A DNA stretch of 64,000 nucleotides. It comes from Zizania palustris (lineage: Eukaryota; Streptophyta; Magnoliopsida; Poales; Poaceae). The stretch spans positions 45,901,457 to 45,965,456 of the forward strand of contig JAAALK010000286.1 of NCBI GenBank assembly GCA_019279435.1, read 5' to 3'. Shown here in pieces: positions 54,633 to 64,000 of the stretch. Positions within the stretch are counted from its first letter, which is position 1. Each line of letters begins with the position of its first letter. A program made the translations under genes and the position numbers. The notes beneath the pieces were generated by a model. The model worked only from the letters and a program-made list of their open reading frames with translations, did no database searches and was not told where the DNA came from.

Positions 54633-54829
54633 GGGCCGAGTAGAGTAAGAAAGTGTGCTAGTGGTGAGTTAGATGTTTGTGTCGGGAATGGTGCAAAAGT
54701 TATAACGTTGGCCATCGACATTTATTCATTGTCACTACCTTCAGAACTAATTTTGGAGTTGAATAATTGTTATTTCATTCTCGCCTTAGGCAGAAACATT
54801 ATCTCTTCTTCATGTTTATAAGAAGATGA

Positions 54830-55790
54830 TTTTGAATCATATGACATATGCGAGTCTTGCTTACTTGGCAAAATGACAAAAACGTCTTTCACTAGACAGA
54901 GTGAGAGGGTGAGTGAGCTATTATCCATAGTACATATTAATGTGTGTGGACCAATGAGACATGTTGCAAGAGGTGGTTTTTAGTACTTCATCACTTTTAC
55001 TGACGACTTTAGTAGATATAGTTATGTCTACTTGATGAGGCATAAGTGAGAGTCATTCGAAAAGTTCAAGGGGTTCCAAAATAAAGTACAAAATCATATG
55101 GGCAAGACAATTAGCTTTCTACGATCTAATCGTGGAGGTGAATATTTGAGCCATGAGTTTAGTGATCATCTAAAACAGTGTGGAATTTTTCCACAACTGA
55201 GTCCGCCTGGCACGCCCTAGTGGAATGAAGTGTCTGAGCGGAGGAACCACACCTTGTTGATATGGTTCGGCCGATGATGAGTCATATTGATCTTGCATTT
55301 ATTGTTTTGGGACTCTCTCTAGAAATCGTCGCTTTCATGACAAATAGAGTTCCATCTATGTCAGTAGAGAAGACATCATATGAGATGTGGTCTAGGAGGC
55401 ATCCTAGTTTGTCTTTTCTAAAGATTTGGCGATGTGAGGCGTATGTCAAATGTTTGACGTCTAATAAGCTCACTCCTAAATCTGATAAGTGCTTCTTTGC
55501 GGGATATCCTAGGGAAACCAAAGGATACTACTTCCATAATAGAGAAGAGGGCAAAGTGTTTGTTGCTTGGAATGATATTTTCCTTGAGAAAGAGTTTCTC
55601 TCAAAAGGAGTTAGTGGGAGGATGGTGCATCTCGAAGAGATTCAAGAGTCACTGGAAGGTGTTCTAGATCCCAATGAAAATCAATAGGATATGCAAGATG
55701 TTGCACAATCTGTTGTAGAGACACCATCCCCACGAAGGTCCGGGAGAGTGAGTCATGTGCCGGAGTGGTTCATGTTTTTGACCATTAGGC
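54830..55790 (+). pseudogene. Copia integrase
   Basis: Pre-integrase zinc-binding CESCLLGKMTKTSFTRQSER, first catalytic Asp region VHINVCGPMRHVARGGF, FTDDFSRYSYVYLMRHK, then SNRGGEYLSHEFSDHLKQ with the third catalytic region at 55205-55260. The 55262-55687 frame follows: MVRPMMSHIDLAFIVLGLSL, YEMWSRRHPSLSFLKIWRCE and KCFFAGYPRETKGYYF. After a stop, SPRRSGRVSHVPEWFMFL runs into the solo LTR at 55794. Several internal stops. Confidence 0.8.
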
Positions 55791-55793
55791 AGC

Positions 55794-56924
55794 TGTTGAC
55801 GCCAAGATTTGGTAAAGCCCAAAATCCCACTACGAGTTATCGCACAGTCAACATAAGGTCAAAGAAGATCCGGTTAAGGAAAGTTAAAGGAGTCCGTCCG
55901 CAACAACTACATGATCGGATAGGGGAGCCGATGGAGATAAGAGCAACAAATGGTTACAGATTCATCCAGAATCGACTGGATAAGTTACTTGGACGGCAAG
56001 TCTACGGGCTATAAAAATGTATCCCTTGGGTTAGATTAGGTAACTCTCATTCAATCAATCAGCGCATCGCCACCCTTGAGCCCAAGGTAATTCGGTGGGA
56101 CTCGGGCGCTCGGAGCTAGGCTGCATCATTTTGATCTCAGATGAAGACGTGAGTCCCGCCACCCCCGGCGTCTGTGCCAACTAGGTTAGTATCCTCACAA
56201 CTGCATCGGTTAGTTCGATCTCTTGAGGAGAACGGTGAAATGGCATAGTCGCCGGTTGTTCTCGTTATATTTGGCTAGGTCTAAGGCTGCATTAGTTAGG
56301 TTTGATCTCTTAGATTGATGTGATCTTGGTCTGATAGTTTGAGGCTTCATCGGTTAAGTACGACATCTCTTGCTATTGTATCTTCTTCACATCGTATACT
56401 GTTCATCTAAATAAAGTTTGCCCGATTCGTTGATATATTATTCAGATCATCGTGACCAGCTACTGTCTTGGTTTGGTTCGATCTAGTTATTGTGATGATT
56501 TCTATGATATAGGTTTGTTATCTGGCATGCTTTATTTATTTCTATCAGAGTACAAGCTGATAGGTTATTTTTAATTCATCTTCGTATCATATTCACCGTC
56601 GAAGGGTGCACATCGACCTATATGCATATTCTATCTTTTCCATCGGCCGATGGCGCGCTCGCTCGATTGGCCCAATTTGGGCTATTGGCCGTATGGCCGA
56701 TCGACACGCTGATTCATGATTTTATCCTTTATGCCACAATCATCGTTTTGCCAGTCGATCGACTATGCTACTAACGTTTATCTTTTCTGATCCCTTATCA
56801 GTTGCAAGGTCAAACTGATTGGCACACCCTGAACTCTTTTCCTAAGAACGTAGGACCTGCAGTAGAGTTAAGCAGATCTTCTAGGCCACACGTGTGTCAG
56901 TGTGTGACCAAAAGCACACCAACA
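55794..56924 (+). mobile_element. solo Gypsy LTR inside the Copia element, TSD GCAGC
   Basis: 1,131 bp with TGTTGACGCCAAGATTTGG and GCACACCAACA ends, flanked by gcagc at 55789-55793 and 56925-56929. TATA-like gctataaaaatg at about 56009. Copia coding resumes at once on the right (GQRHVIVR-like, then EPKTYAETVMGPNSEKW), proving insertion into Copia pol. No retrotransposon interior, hence a solo LTR. Confidence 0.88.
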
Positions 56925-56929
56925 GCAGC

Positions 56930-58500
56930 GCGACATGTTATTGTTAGATAGCGACGAGCCCAAGACCTATGCAGAAACAGTGATGGGACCAAACTCTGAG
57001 AAATGGCTTGGAGCCATTGGATCCGAGTTGGAGTCCATGCGAGAAATCCAAGTTTGAAACTTAGTCGATCCACCCGATGGTGTAAAAACTATTGAGTGTA
57101 AATGGATTTTCAAGAAAAAGATAGACGTTGATGGAAATGTTCACATCTATAAGGCATAATTGGTGGCGAAAGGTTTCAGACAGATTCCAGGTGTTGATTA
57201 TGATGAAACGTTTTCACTTGTCACTATGCTCAAGTCTATTCGGATCATCCTGACAATTGTCGTTTTTTATGATTATGAGTTATGGAAAATGGATGTCAAG
57301 ACGGCTTTCCTGAATGAAAACCTAAGTGAGGATGTGTACATGACACAACCTGAAGGTCTTGACGATCTAGAAAATGATGGGAAAGTTTGTAAGTTGCAGA
57401 AATCCATTTATGAGCTGAAGCAAGCTTCTCGGAGTTGGAATCTTTGTTTTGATGAGAGAGTCAAAGGGTTTGACTTCATCAAAAATGAAGAAGATCCTTG
57501 TGTTTACTAGAAGACTAGTCGGAGCTCACTTGTATTTCTGGTCTTGTATGTAGATGACATATTATTGATCGAAAATGGCATTCCTTTGTTAAATGTTGTG
57601 AAGACTTCATTGAAAAATAGTTTTTCGATGAAAGATCTTGGAGAGGCAGCATATATTTTGGGCATAAATATCTATAGAGATAGATCAAAGCGGCTAATTG
57701 GATTAAGCTAGATTATGTACATTGACAAGGTTTTGAAATGGTTTAAAATGTAGAATTCCAAGAAGGGATTTCTTCCACTATCACATGGTATTCTCTTAGT
57801 AAGACTCAGTGTGCCGCGACACCTGATGAGCTAGATAAGATGAGTGTGATCTCGTTTGCCTCGGTGACCCGATCCATCACGTATGCCATGTTGTGTACAC
57901 ACCTAGATGTTTCATATGCTCTAAGTGTTACGAGCAGGTACCAATCAAACCTGGTGAAGTAATTGGGTTGTAGTAAAAAGTATCCTCAAGCACTTGAGAA
58001 GGACTGAGGAAATATTCCTGGATTACGGTGGTGATGATGAGCTCGTTGTAAGTGGTTACACCGATGCTAGCTTTCAGGCCGATAAAGATAATTTCCGATC
58101 GTAATATGGTTTTGTGTTCTACCTCAATAGAGGCGCAATGAGTTGGAAGAGTTCCAAGTAAGAGACGGTGACCGATTTTACAACAGAAGTTGAGTATATC
58201 ACAACTTCAGAAACTGAGAAGGAGGCTGTTTAGATTAGAAAGTTTGTTTCTGAGCTGGGTGGTGTTCCTAGTGTGTCCAGTCAGGTGGACCTATATTATG
58301 ATAATAGTGGTGCCATTGCGCAAGCCAAGCAGCCTTACTTTGGCGATATCATCTGATCCGGGAGATTATTGAGAGAGGTGATGTGAAGATTTGCAAGATG
58401 CACATAGATTTTAACATAGTAGATCTGTTGACAAAACCTCTTCCACAGCCCAAGCATGAGGCACACCTGAACTCCATGGGTATTAGATACTTGTGTGAGT
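56930..58500 (+). pseudogene. Copia reverse transcriptase and RNase H
   Basis: RT: WIFKKKIDVDGNVHIYKA, LVAKGFRQIPGVDYDETFS, MDVKTAFLNENLSEDVYMTQ, KLQKSIYELKQASRSWN (57160-57510). After a stop come VLYVDDILLIENGI with the YVDD catalytic motif (57546-57560) and FSMKDLGEAAYILGINIYRD. RNase H: VSGYTDASFQADKDNF, then GAMSWKSSK and YYDNSGAIAQAKQP. At least six in-frame stops. The order after integrase confirms the Copia superfamily. Confidence 0.85.
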
Positions 58501-59430
58501 GAGTCATGTGTATGTGGAATATGTTAGTATGTCTATGCTAATATAATAGGATAATTGTTATCTTATTCCTTGAATAAATGTCGTTTATATTTAATTAATG
58601 AGTTGATGACTTGTTATGTGAAACTATTTGTTTCATAATGATATTATTCAAAATAGATCCCTAATCTTATCGTCATGTGGGACAGTGATGATACATATAT
58701 TAGCACATCTGACTAATTGATGATCACGTTCCATGGATCATAGACATAGAGATGTCAAATCAGTGATGTGGACACATGTTGGAGAACATGGTGTTGGATA
58801 GACCCACTTGAGATAATATTGGGATTGTTATTGTAATGTGCCATCAGTTATTATCTCAAATTGTGTACCTATAGAATCCTCAAACCTGAGATCCTCATTT
58901 GATTCCAGAATGCGTAGTGGCACACTTAGATGCTTTCTAATGGTATTCCGTAACATGGTAGTAATAAGGGTTGTTTTCATGTGTGTTATGAAACATGTCT
59001 TGAGATGTGAGCATTCAATATGGAATTTACCCTTCCTAATAACGGGAGGGACGTCTCTGGTCCTCTCAAGGTAAACGGATTAGAAAAGTGCATGGTCATG
59101 CCACTATGACTAAAGATTAGTCATGATTTGAATCCGTTACTTGATCGAGTGAAAGGTTGAGATGTTCAACAAGGGTGGCACGAATCTCGCCTTGAGCTTG
59201 ACTAATGTCGTGTAGTAAAGGGACTAGTGTGTGTGTATATCAAGGTTAAGTGGAAATTGATTTTGACCGCTTTTCAGTGGTTAATATGTGCTGCTAGATA
59301 CCGCTATTTATTAGCGAGTCGGAAAATGTTTCCAATGAACAACCATTAGTGTATGAACTTATCGAGTCACACACTTAAGGGGATGGATTAAGAAAATTAC
59401 AAAGAATTGGTTCTTGTGCAAGTGGGAGAT
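58501..59430 (+). other. Copia 3' internal untranslated region
   Basis: Between the end of RNase H and the 3' LTR. Open frames are short and unrecognised. Confidence 0.5.
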
Positions 59431-60230
59431 TGAAGGAACAATGTCCAAGAAAATTCTGGTTGGATCGGAAGTTTCAATTATTCTGTAATTAGAAACAGAG
59501 AGCTAAAATTGGAAGTTCCGATATGGTATCGGAAGTTCCAATAATTTCTAATTTAAAGACAAAGAGTTGAAACCGGAAGTTCTGCATGCATATCGGGAAA
59601 AATTGCACTGGTCAGAAGTTCCTATAGGAGGTATCAGGAAGTTTCGATGCTACCTAAAATTGGAGTCCGAGAGCCCTGAACGGAAGTTCCGATCTAAGGG
59701 TTGGAAGTTTCGAGGTGGGCGTAACATATTAGATCCATTGGGTTTCGAATTGTTTGAGACTAGGAATCTCTCCTCTATATAAAGAGAGGAGGAGCAGGTC
59801 TTGGAGATCAAGTTATTCATAGTTTAGATCAGATATAAACCCTAGCCACCAAGAACTTCTCTCCTCCCTTTCTTGATCTCAAAAGTTGAGATAAGAAATC
59901 TCTTGTTTCTCACATGTGGCACTAGCACGCTGACGTGGGATGGATCTCATCCCTGTATGTGTGGATACCATGGAGGTACTCCTCCAATAGCGGTGCTCAT
60001 GGACTTCTTCACGTGAACATCTACGTCGTCTTCGTCGATTAGATCACCGGGGAACGACTGGAGCGAGGCGAGGACAAGCGAGGACACGCTTACCTCACAT
60101 CTTCTTCCACTGTACTTAGTGTGTCTTGTGCTAAAAGGTAATGATCTATGATCCCTCACGCACATGGTTCTTGGGCTTGGGGCGAAATTTTTGAAATTTT
60201 AAGCTAGTGTAACTTCCCTATTCCCCAACA
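59431..60230 (+). repeat. 3' LTR of Copia element
   Basis: 800 bp, starting TGAAGGAACAATG and ending CCTATTCCCCAACA. It has the same TATA and palindrome family as the 5' LTR but is substantially diverged. Confidence 0.88.
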
Positions 60231-60235
60231 AGTTC

Positions 60236-60600
60236 CACATTTAACATTGCAGAATTGAAAGCATCCATGGGAGTAGAAGATGAATTTAAGTCGAGGATGA
60301 CTCTATTTCAAGAGAAGAATGATGATGAGGACATCACCCTTATGGATACACACAATGCCTCTCAAGTATCTATGCAAACATGCTATCACCCGAGCTCGAG
60401 CATGATGAGTAAATCTCTAGGTGAACTCGTTCCTAAGTATCTCTTTGTATAATCTTGAGAATAAATTGCTACCTAAGGATGATATTATTATTAAGAACAT
60501 GGAGATTATGAAGAAGCACATGGATACAAGTAAAGAGTTGGAGAAGAACCAATAAAGATATCTAAGACGAGTTAGAAATCCAATCCAACTCCAGCTCGAG
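60236..60600 (+). pseudogene. Gypsy polyprotein C-terminal tail
   Basis: Directly after the Copia insertion the host frame reads (W)VSSTFNIAELKASMGVEDEF, KSRMTLFQEKNDDED and onward. This is the segment that in Gypsy chromoviruses follows the integrase (compare VSPTFT and FELRTTPIQEGEDD in the CRM element at 17.7 kb). On the other side the frame is still in the gag/pre-RT region, so RT, RNase H and most of integrase were absent from this element before Copia inserted. Confidence 0.55.
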
Positions 60601-61922
60601 TCCAACTCAAACTCTAAGAGTAGTGTACACTAAAATTGTCGCTCAAGCCACATACGAACTCCGTTTTTAACGTTGCACCCATGCAGGGAAAGCTAACTTA
60701 AACACCTTTCTAAATGGCGCTAGTTTTACATCAAAAATCCTTTTGGATCAACATGAATCGTCAAACAAGTTGGCGTCCAAAATATATCATCATGCTATTT
60801 CCTCTGTATTGGGCCTCTAGGCCATGTATTCAGTTGAACCCATTAGGGGTACATTCAAAACTACTATATAAGTTTTTACAACCATCTAGGGTTTTGAGGT
60901 TTATTTTACATGTTGCTTGAATATACATCGCTTCGCCAAATTTGTAAGTGAACCCCAACTCGTAGATTACAATAGAATTTAGTTTTGATGCATTTTGTAT
61001 GTTCTTGCTTGTTTTTTCTTTGATTCACATGTAAGGATTTTCCTTTGTGGTGAGGTCAATCAAGATGTGCTTGGTTTATAACTAGAGGAGAAGCGGTGCT
61101 GTGATTGCAAGGGTTCAATCTCGTCTATCCAAATCTAGATCATGTGTGTTGCGTCTTCACCAAATCGTTATTTAACATCCACTTGATGGAAAGATCGGAC
61201 ACTCGCCCTCCATCAACTACTACTCTATGGCAAATTCAGGCATCATATGAATATGTATTGTTGTAACAATGACAAATAGGTCCCAATGACCTATAATTGA
61301 TCTTGGATTATAAGTTTGCACACCATTGTAGAAAAGAGTAGCAAACAAATCTAAAGTCCGAAGATTTAGAGGAATTCTTAAAAATGCAAATAAGGGCTAT
61401 TGATATTTTTTAGAGACTTGCAAACTAGCGGAACTTGGTGATTTGGCAACACCAATCAAAAGGTATGACATTTTCAAAGACGTTCAAAATATTTATCTTC
61501 ATCCTTTGTTTTACATGAATAGGCAATTGAATGCTAAATGCACTTCTTATACAATAAAGAGGAATAAATTGATACCAAAAAAAGAACCTAAGAAAAATAA
61601 AGCTCCCATAAAGAAGAAAAACTCAAGTAGTAAGTGTAAAACGAATCAGATAGTTTCTATCTAGAACACTTAGAAATAGATACATATAGTTTCAGACCGG
61701 ATAATTTTTTTGGTAATTTTGGAAAGGGTTACGAATGTATATTTTTTGATACAAATACATATAAACATCATTGGTATTTGACAGATACAAATTTAGATTC
61801 AGATAATCCAAAAACTCATATTCAGATTATCTAGAATAAAAAGCCTATTAGGTCTATTTTCATCATATGTTTCTTGGGCACAACATCGGCCACATCCTAG
61901 CACCACACCTTAGCATCGTGTC
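60601..61922. other. Gypsy LTR-like and intergenic sequence
   Basis: 60620-60900 resembles part of 49.8-50.0 kb and may be the partner LTR. A frame at 61443-61664 (MATPIKRYDIFKDVQNIYLH, Lys-rich) matches nothing I recognise. The rest is AT-rich. Confidence 0.35.
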
Positions 61923-64000
61923 TGTAACACCCCAAATTTTCAAGGTATAAAAATATTATTTAATTCAATTTCTTGAATTCATTATTTTGGGAAATACCTT
62001 TAATACCCCCTTAACATTTTGAACCCAACATAGAGTTAATGACCAAACCAGGAGCTGAAAATTTTTGTAAGACTCCCAAGGTAAGATTATTTTTGAGAAT
62101 TTTTACAAATTTTTATCCACCCTAGAAATGCCCCAAAAGATTTAATCTATTTCTGCAATTATTTTAAATCAGAAAACCTTTTAAAACAGTAATGGGCCTC
62201 CCCTCCCTTTCTCTCTCTCCCAGCCGGCCCAGCCCACTCCTCCGCGCGCGCCAACTGACTAGTGGACCCGTCCGTCAGAGACGCCTCCCCACGCGCGTGC
62301 CTGGTCCCACCTGTCGGCGCCAACCGAACCTCACGCCCGACCGCACGGCCCCACCCGTCAGCCCTCTCGCTGCGCGCTCACGCCCGCTGGCCAGTGGCCC
62401 CCGCTATCAGTACCGTCGTCTACCTCCCGCCTCCAACCCCAAATTCCGTCGGCCGACGACCCCCACCTCGCTGCCCCCCCACTTTAATTCGACGCCATTA
62501 AACGGTCCCCCGCGTTCTCTCGGCCGTTTCCCCCGTTAACCCACGCCATTAAGCCACGGGATCAACGTTGCGCGTGCATGGCCGAGCCCTCGTCAGCGAG
62601 TAAATCCCCCCCTCGGCTTTCCTTGTATACTAAGCCGTTAACCCTCGTCGGTACCCTATTTAACCCCCTCGCCTCCACCGCGTCCGACCCCCACGACCAT
62701 TCGCTGTGAAGACAAACAGAGCGCCCTCGCTTCGATTTTAGCGCACCACCGCCGCCCATGCTCCAGTCGTCGTCGTCGTCGCCAGAGTCCCCCTCCGTCC
62801 TCGCCGACTGCACCGCTGTGACCGCAAGGACCGCCCCAACCTCGGCCCACACCTTCGCTGGCCAAGGAGACCACCGGATCGCCGTCGCCGTCGAGTACCC
62901 GAGGAACCCACCGCGTCTACCCTCACCGACGATCACCGCCCGCCGTCCTTCATCGCCGTTGAAGGTACCGTCGTGTCCACACAGCGTCCTCTTTCCATTT
63001 CTAGGCTTAGCTAGGGCCACCGTCGCTCGCCGTGCCCTGGCCCGCTCGCTGTCGTCAGAGAAGATGACCGGCACGGGTCGAGTACCCGTGCCGTGTCGGA
63101 TTCGATCCCGACCATGCGATCAAGATCGAGCGGCGCCAGTTTCACCACGTGCGTGATCTAATCCGCACCGTCGGATCTGATCGAAGCGGTGTTTTATCTC
63201 GCGCGTTCATTTCTATTTAAAACCCGCACTTGATCGTGCGTCCACGTAGTACCCTTTCGCGCGTTTAATCGTGGCCGTCCGTTATCACTTAACCGTCCCG
63301 CTCGCTCTCGTGCGTTGGATCTGGATCCAACGATCCAGATTGGGCCGGACCACGCGCACAGTGCGCGGGTTCACCGTGGGCCTAGCTCACCGTGGACCCG
63401 AGGGGATTTAGATTTAAAAATAAATTCCAGAAACTGTTTAAAACTTGTAAAATTCATATCTGGCGCATTTGAACTCTAAAAATTGTCATTTCAACTCCAG
63501 AAATTTTATAATTTATTCTCTACAATTTAGTTCAATAAAAACAGTATGTTACTTTAGACTTTTCATGTTTATTTAAATAAGTATTCAAATACCCTTAGGG
63601 TAAAAATGTTCATTCAATTATTTAAATTTCATTAAAGTTTATATGTATTTTCTTTCTGTTCATATACTGAAAACCACTACATTGCCCATGAACCTTTCAT
63701 TTTAAATTGATTAGAATGTTTAAAATGAGGTTACTCACAATTAAAACCCTTTTTCAAAGGACAACACTTCATTTCAATTTCTTTAAAATTATTTATAAAA
63801 TGAATTTCAGAACCTTAACAACTTGATTTTTCTTTAGATTAAACCAACTTAAAATCTATGTGCTCATTGTGTGATTTATATTGTTTAGATTGGATGTTGT
63901 ATTTATTTTATTTACTTTATTTTATTGGAAGACTACGACGCCGTGAGGAGCCGGAAAATTTCCCGGAAGTTCCTCCCTCCCTTCGCTGAACAAGGCAAGT
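61923..64000 (+). mobile_element. long LTR of a Gypsy (Tekay-like) element, cut by the window edge
   Basis: Begins TGTAACACCCCAAATTTTCA, a start typical of long chromoviral (Tekay/Del-type) LTRs in grasses. It has a GC-rich centre (62200-63400) with ctatttaacccc (62667) as a possible TATA equivalent, then AT-rich sequence and a final 'gactacgacgccgtgagga' segment with aacaaggcaagt, recalling LTR sequence near the 3' end of such LTRs. The open frames at 62192-62539 and 62562-63156 are compositional. The right end lies beyond the window. Confidence 0.55.

Larger units (their letters stand above)
51695..60230 (+). mobile_element. Copia retrotransposon, full-length but decayed, TSD AGTTC
   Basis: Two LTRs (51695-52508 and 59431-60230), a primer site TGGTATCAAAGCC (52510), a polypurine-type caagtgggagat before the right LTR, and gag-PR-IN-RT-RNase H remains in Copia order on the plus strand. 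Identical flanking agttc at 51690-51694 and 60231-60235 proves a single insertion event. The LTRs differ by many substitutions and indels (roughly 15 percent by eye over the first 350 bp), so the insertion is old. A solo LTR has inserted between integrase and RT. Confidence 0.9.

Noticed and set aside
62192..63156. Pro/Arg/Ser-rich frames near the right end as genes
   Set aside because: They sit in the GC-rich core of an LTR starting TGTAACACCCC, overlap on both strands and show no domains.

Overview
This window looks like a piece of a grass (Poaceae) nuclear chromosome. The evidence is three plant housekeeping genes, a very GC-rich coding region beside AT-rich intergenic DNA, and a typical grass load of nested retrotransposons (CRM-clade, Tat/RIRE-like and Tekay-like Gypsy, Copia), CACTA, hAT, PIF/Harbinger, Mutator-like, mariner and LINE pieces, and many MITEs. 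A panicoid grass is plausible, but the sequence alone does not prove the species.

Layout. 0-25 kb is all transposon debris. It holds the 3' part of a Gypsy element with an antisense ORF (1.4-4.6 kb), a truncated Copia element on the minus strand (4.9-8.1 kb), a CACTA remnant (8.1-11.0 kb), a PIF/Harbinger remnant (11.1-12.1 kb), a solo Gypsy LTR (14.3-14.9 kb), a 5'-truncated LINE with target-site duplication (TSD, 15.4-16.2 kb), a Mutator-like MITE (16.4 kb) and an almost complete CRM-clade Gypsy element with both LTRs (16.8-24.3 kb, minus strand).

25-46 kb is the gene island. It carries a chloroplast PPR-SMR gene of the PPR53/SOT1 type (26.1-28.2 kb, one frameshift before the SMR domain), the five-exon LOLITA-like TPLATE-complex longin gene (35.0-36.5 kb, open throughout) and a roughly 12-exon KU80 gene (39.8-45.7 kb), all on the plus strand. 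Between them lie a 3.7-kb hAT element nested in a solo LTR (29.0-33.2 kb), a mariner transposase fragment, several MITEs and a MITE-bearing tandem array (36.8-39.3 kb). An 850-bp hAT element sits in a KU80 intron.

46-64 kb is again transposon DNA. A Gypsy derivative lacking RT and most of integrase hosts a Copia element (51.7-60.2 kb, TSD AGTTC), which in turn hosts a solo Gypsy LTR (55.8-56.9 kb, TSD GCAGC). The window ends inside a long LTR beginning TGTAACACCCC (61.9 kb onward).

The three cellular genes are functionally unrelated: plastid RNA processing, clathrin-mediated endocytosis, and DNA end-joining with telomere maintenance. They are simply neighbours. The most useful observations are the KU80 frame breaks, most of which are single-base shortenings of short base runs inside otherwise perfectly spliced exons, the detached SMR domain of the PPR gene, a palindromic 14-mer family filling the Copia LTRs and leader, and several exact TSDs that give the order of insertions. 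I found no convincing new multi-gene system.
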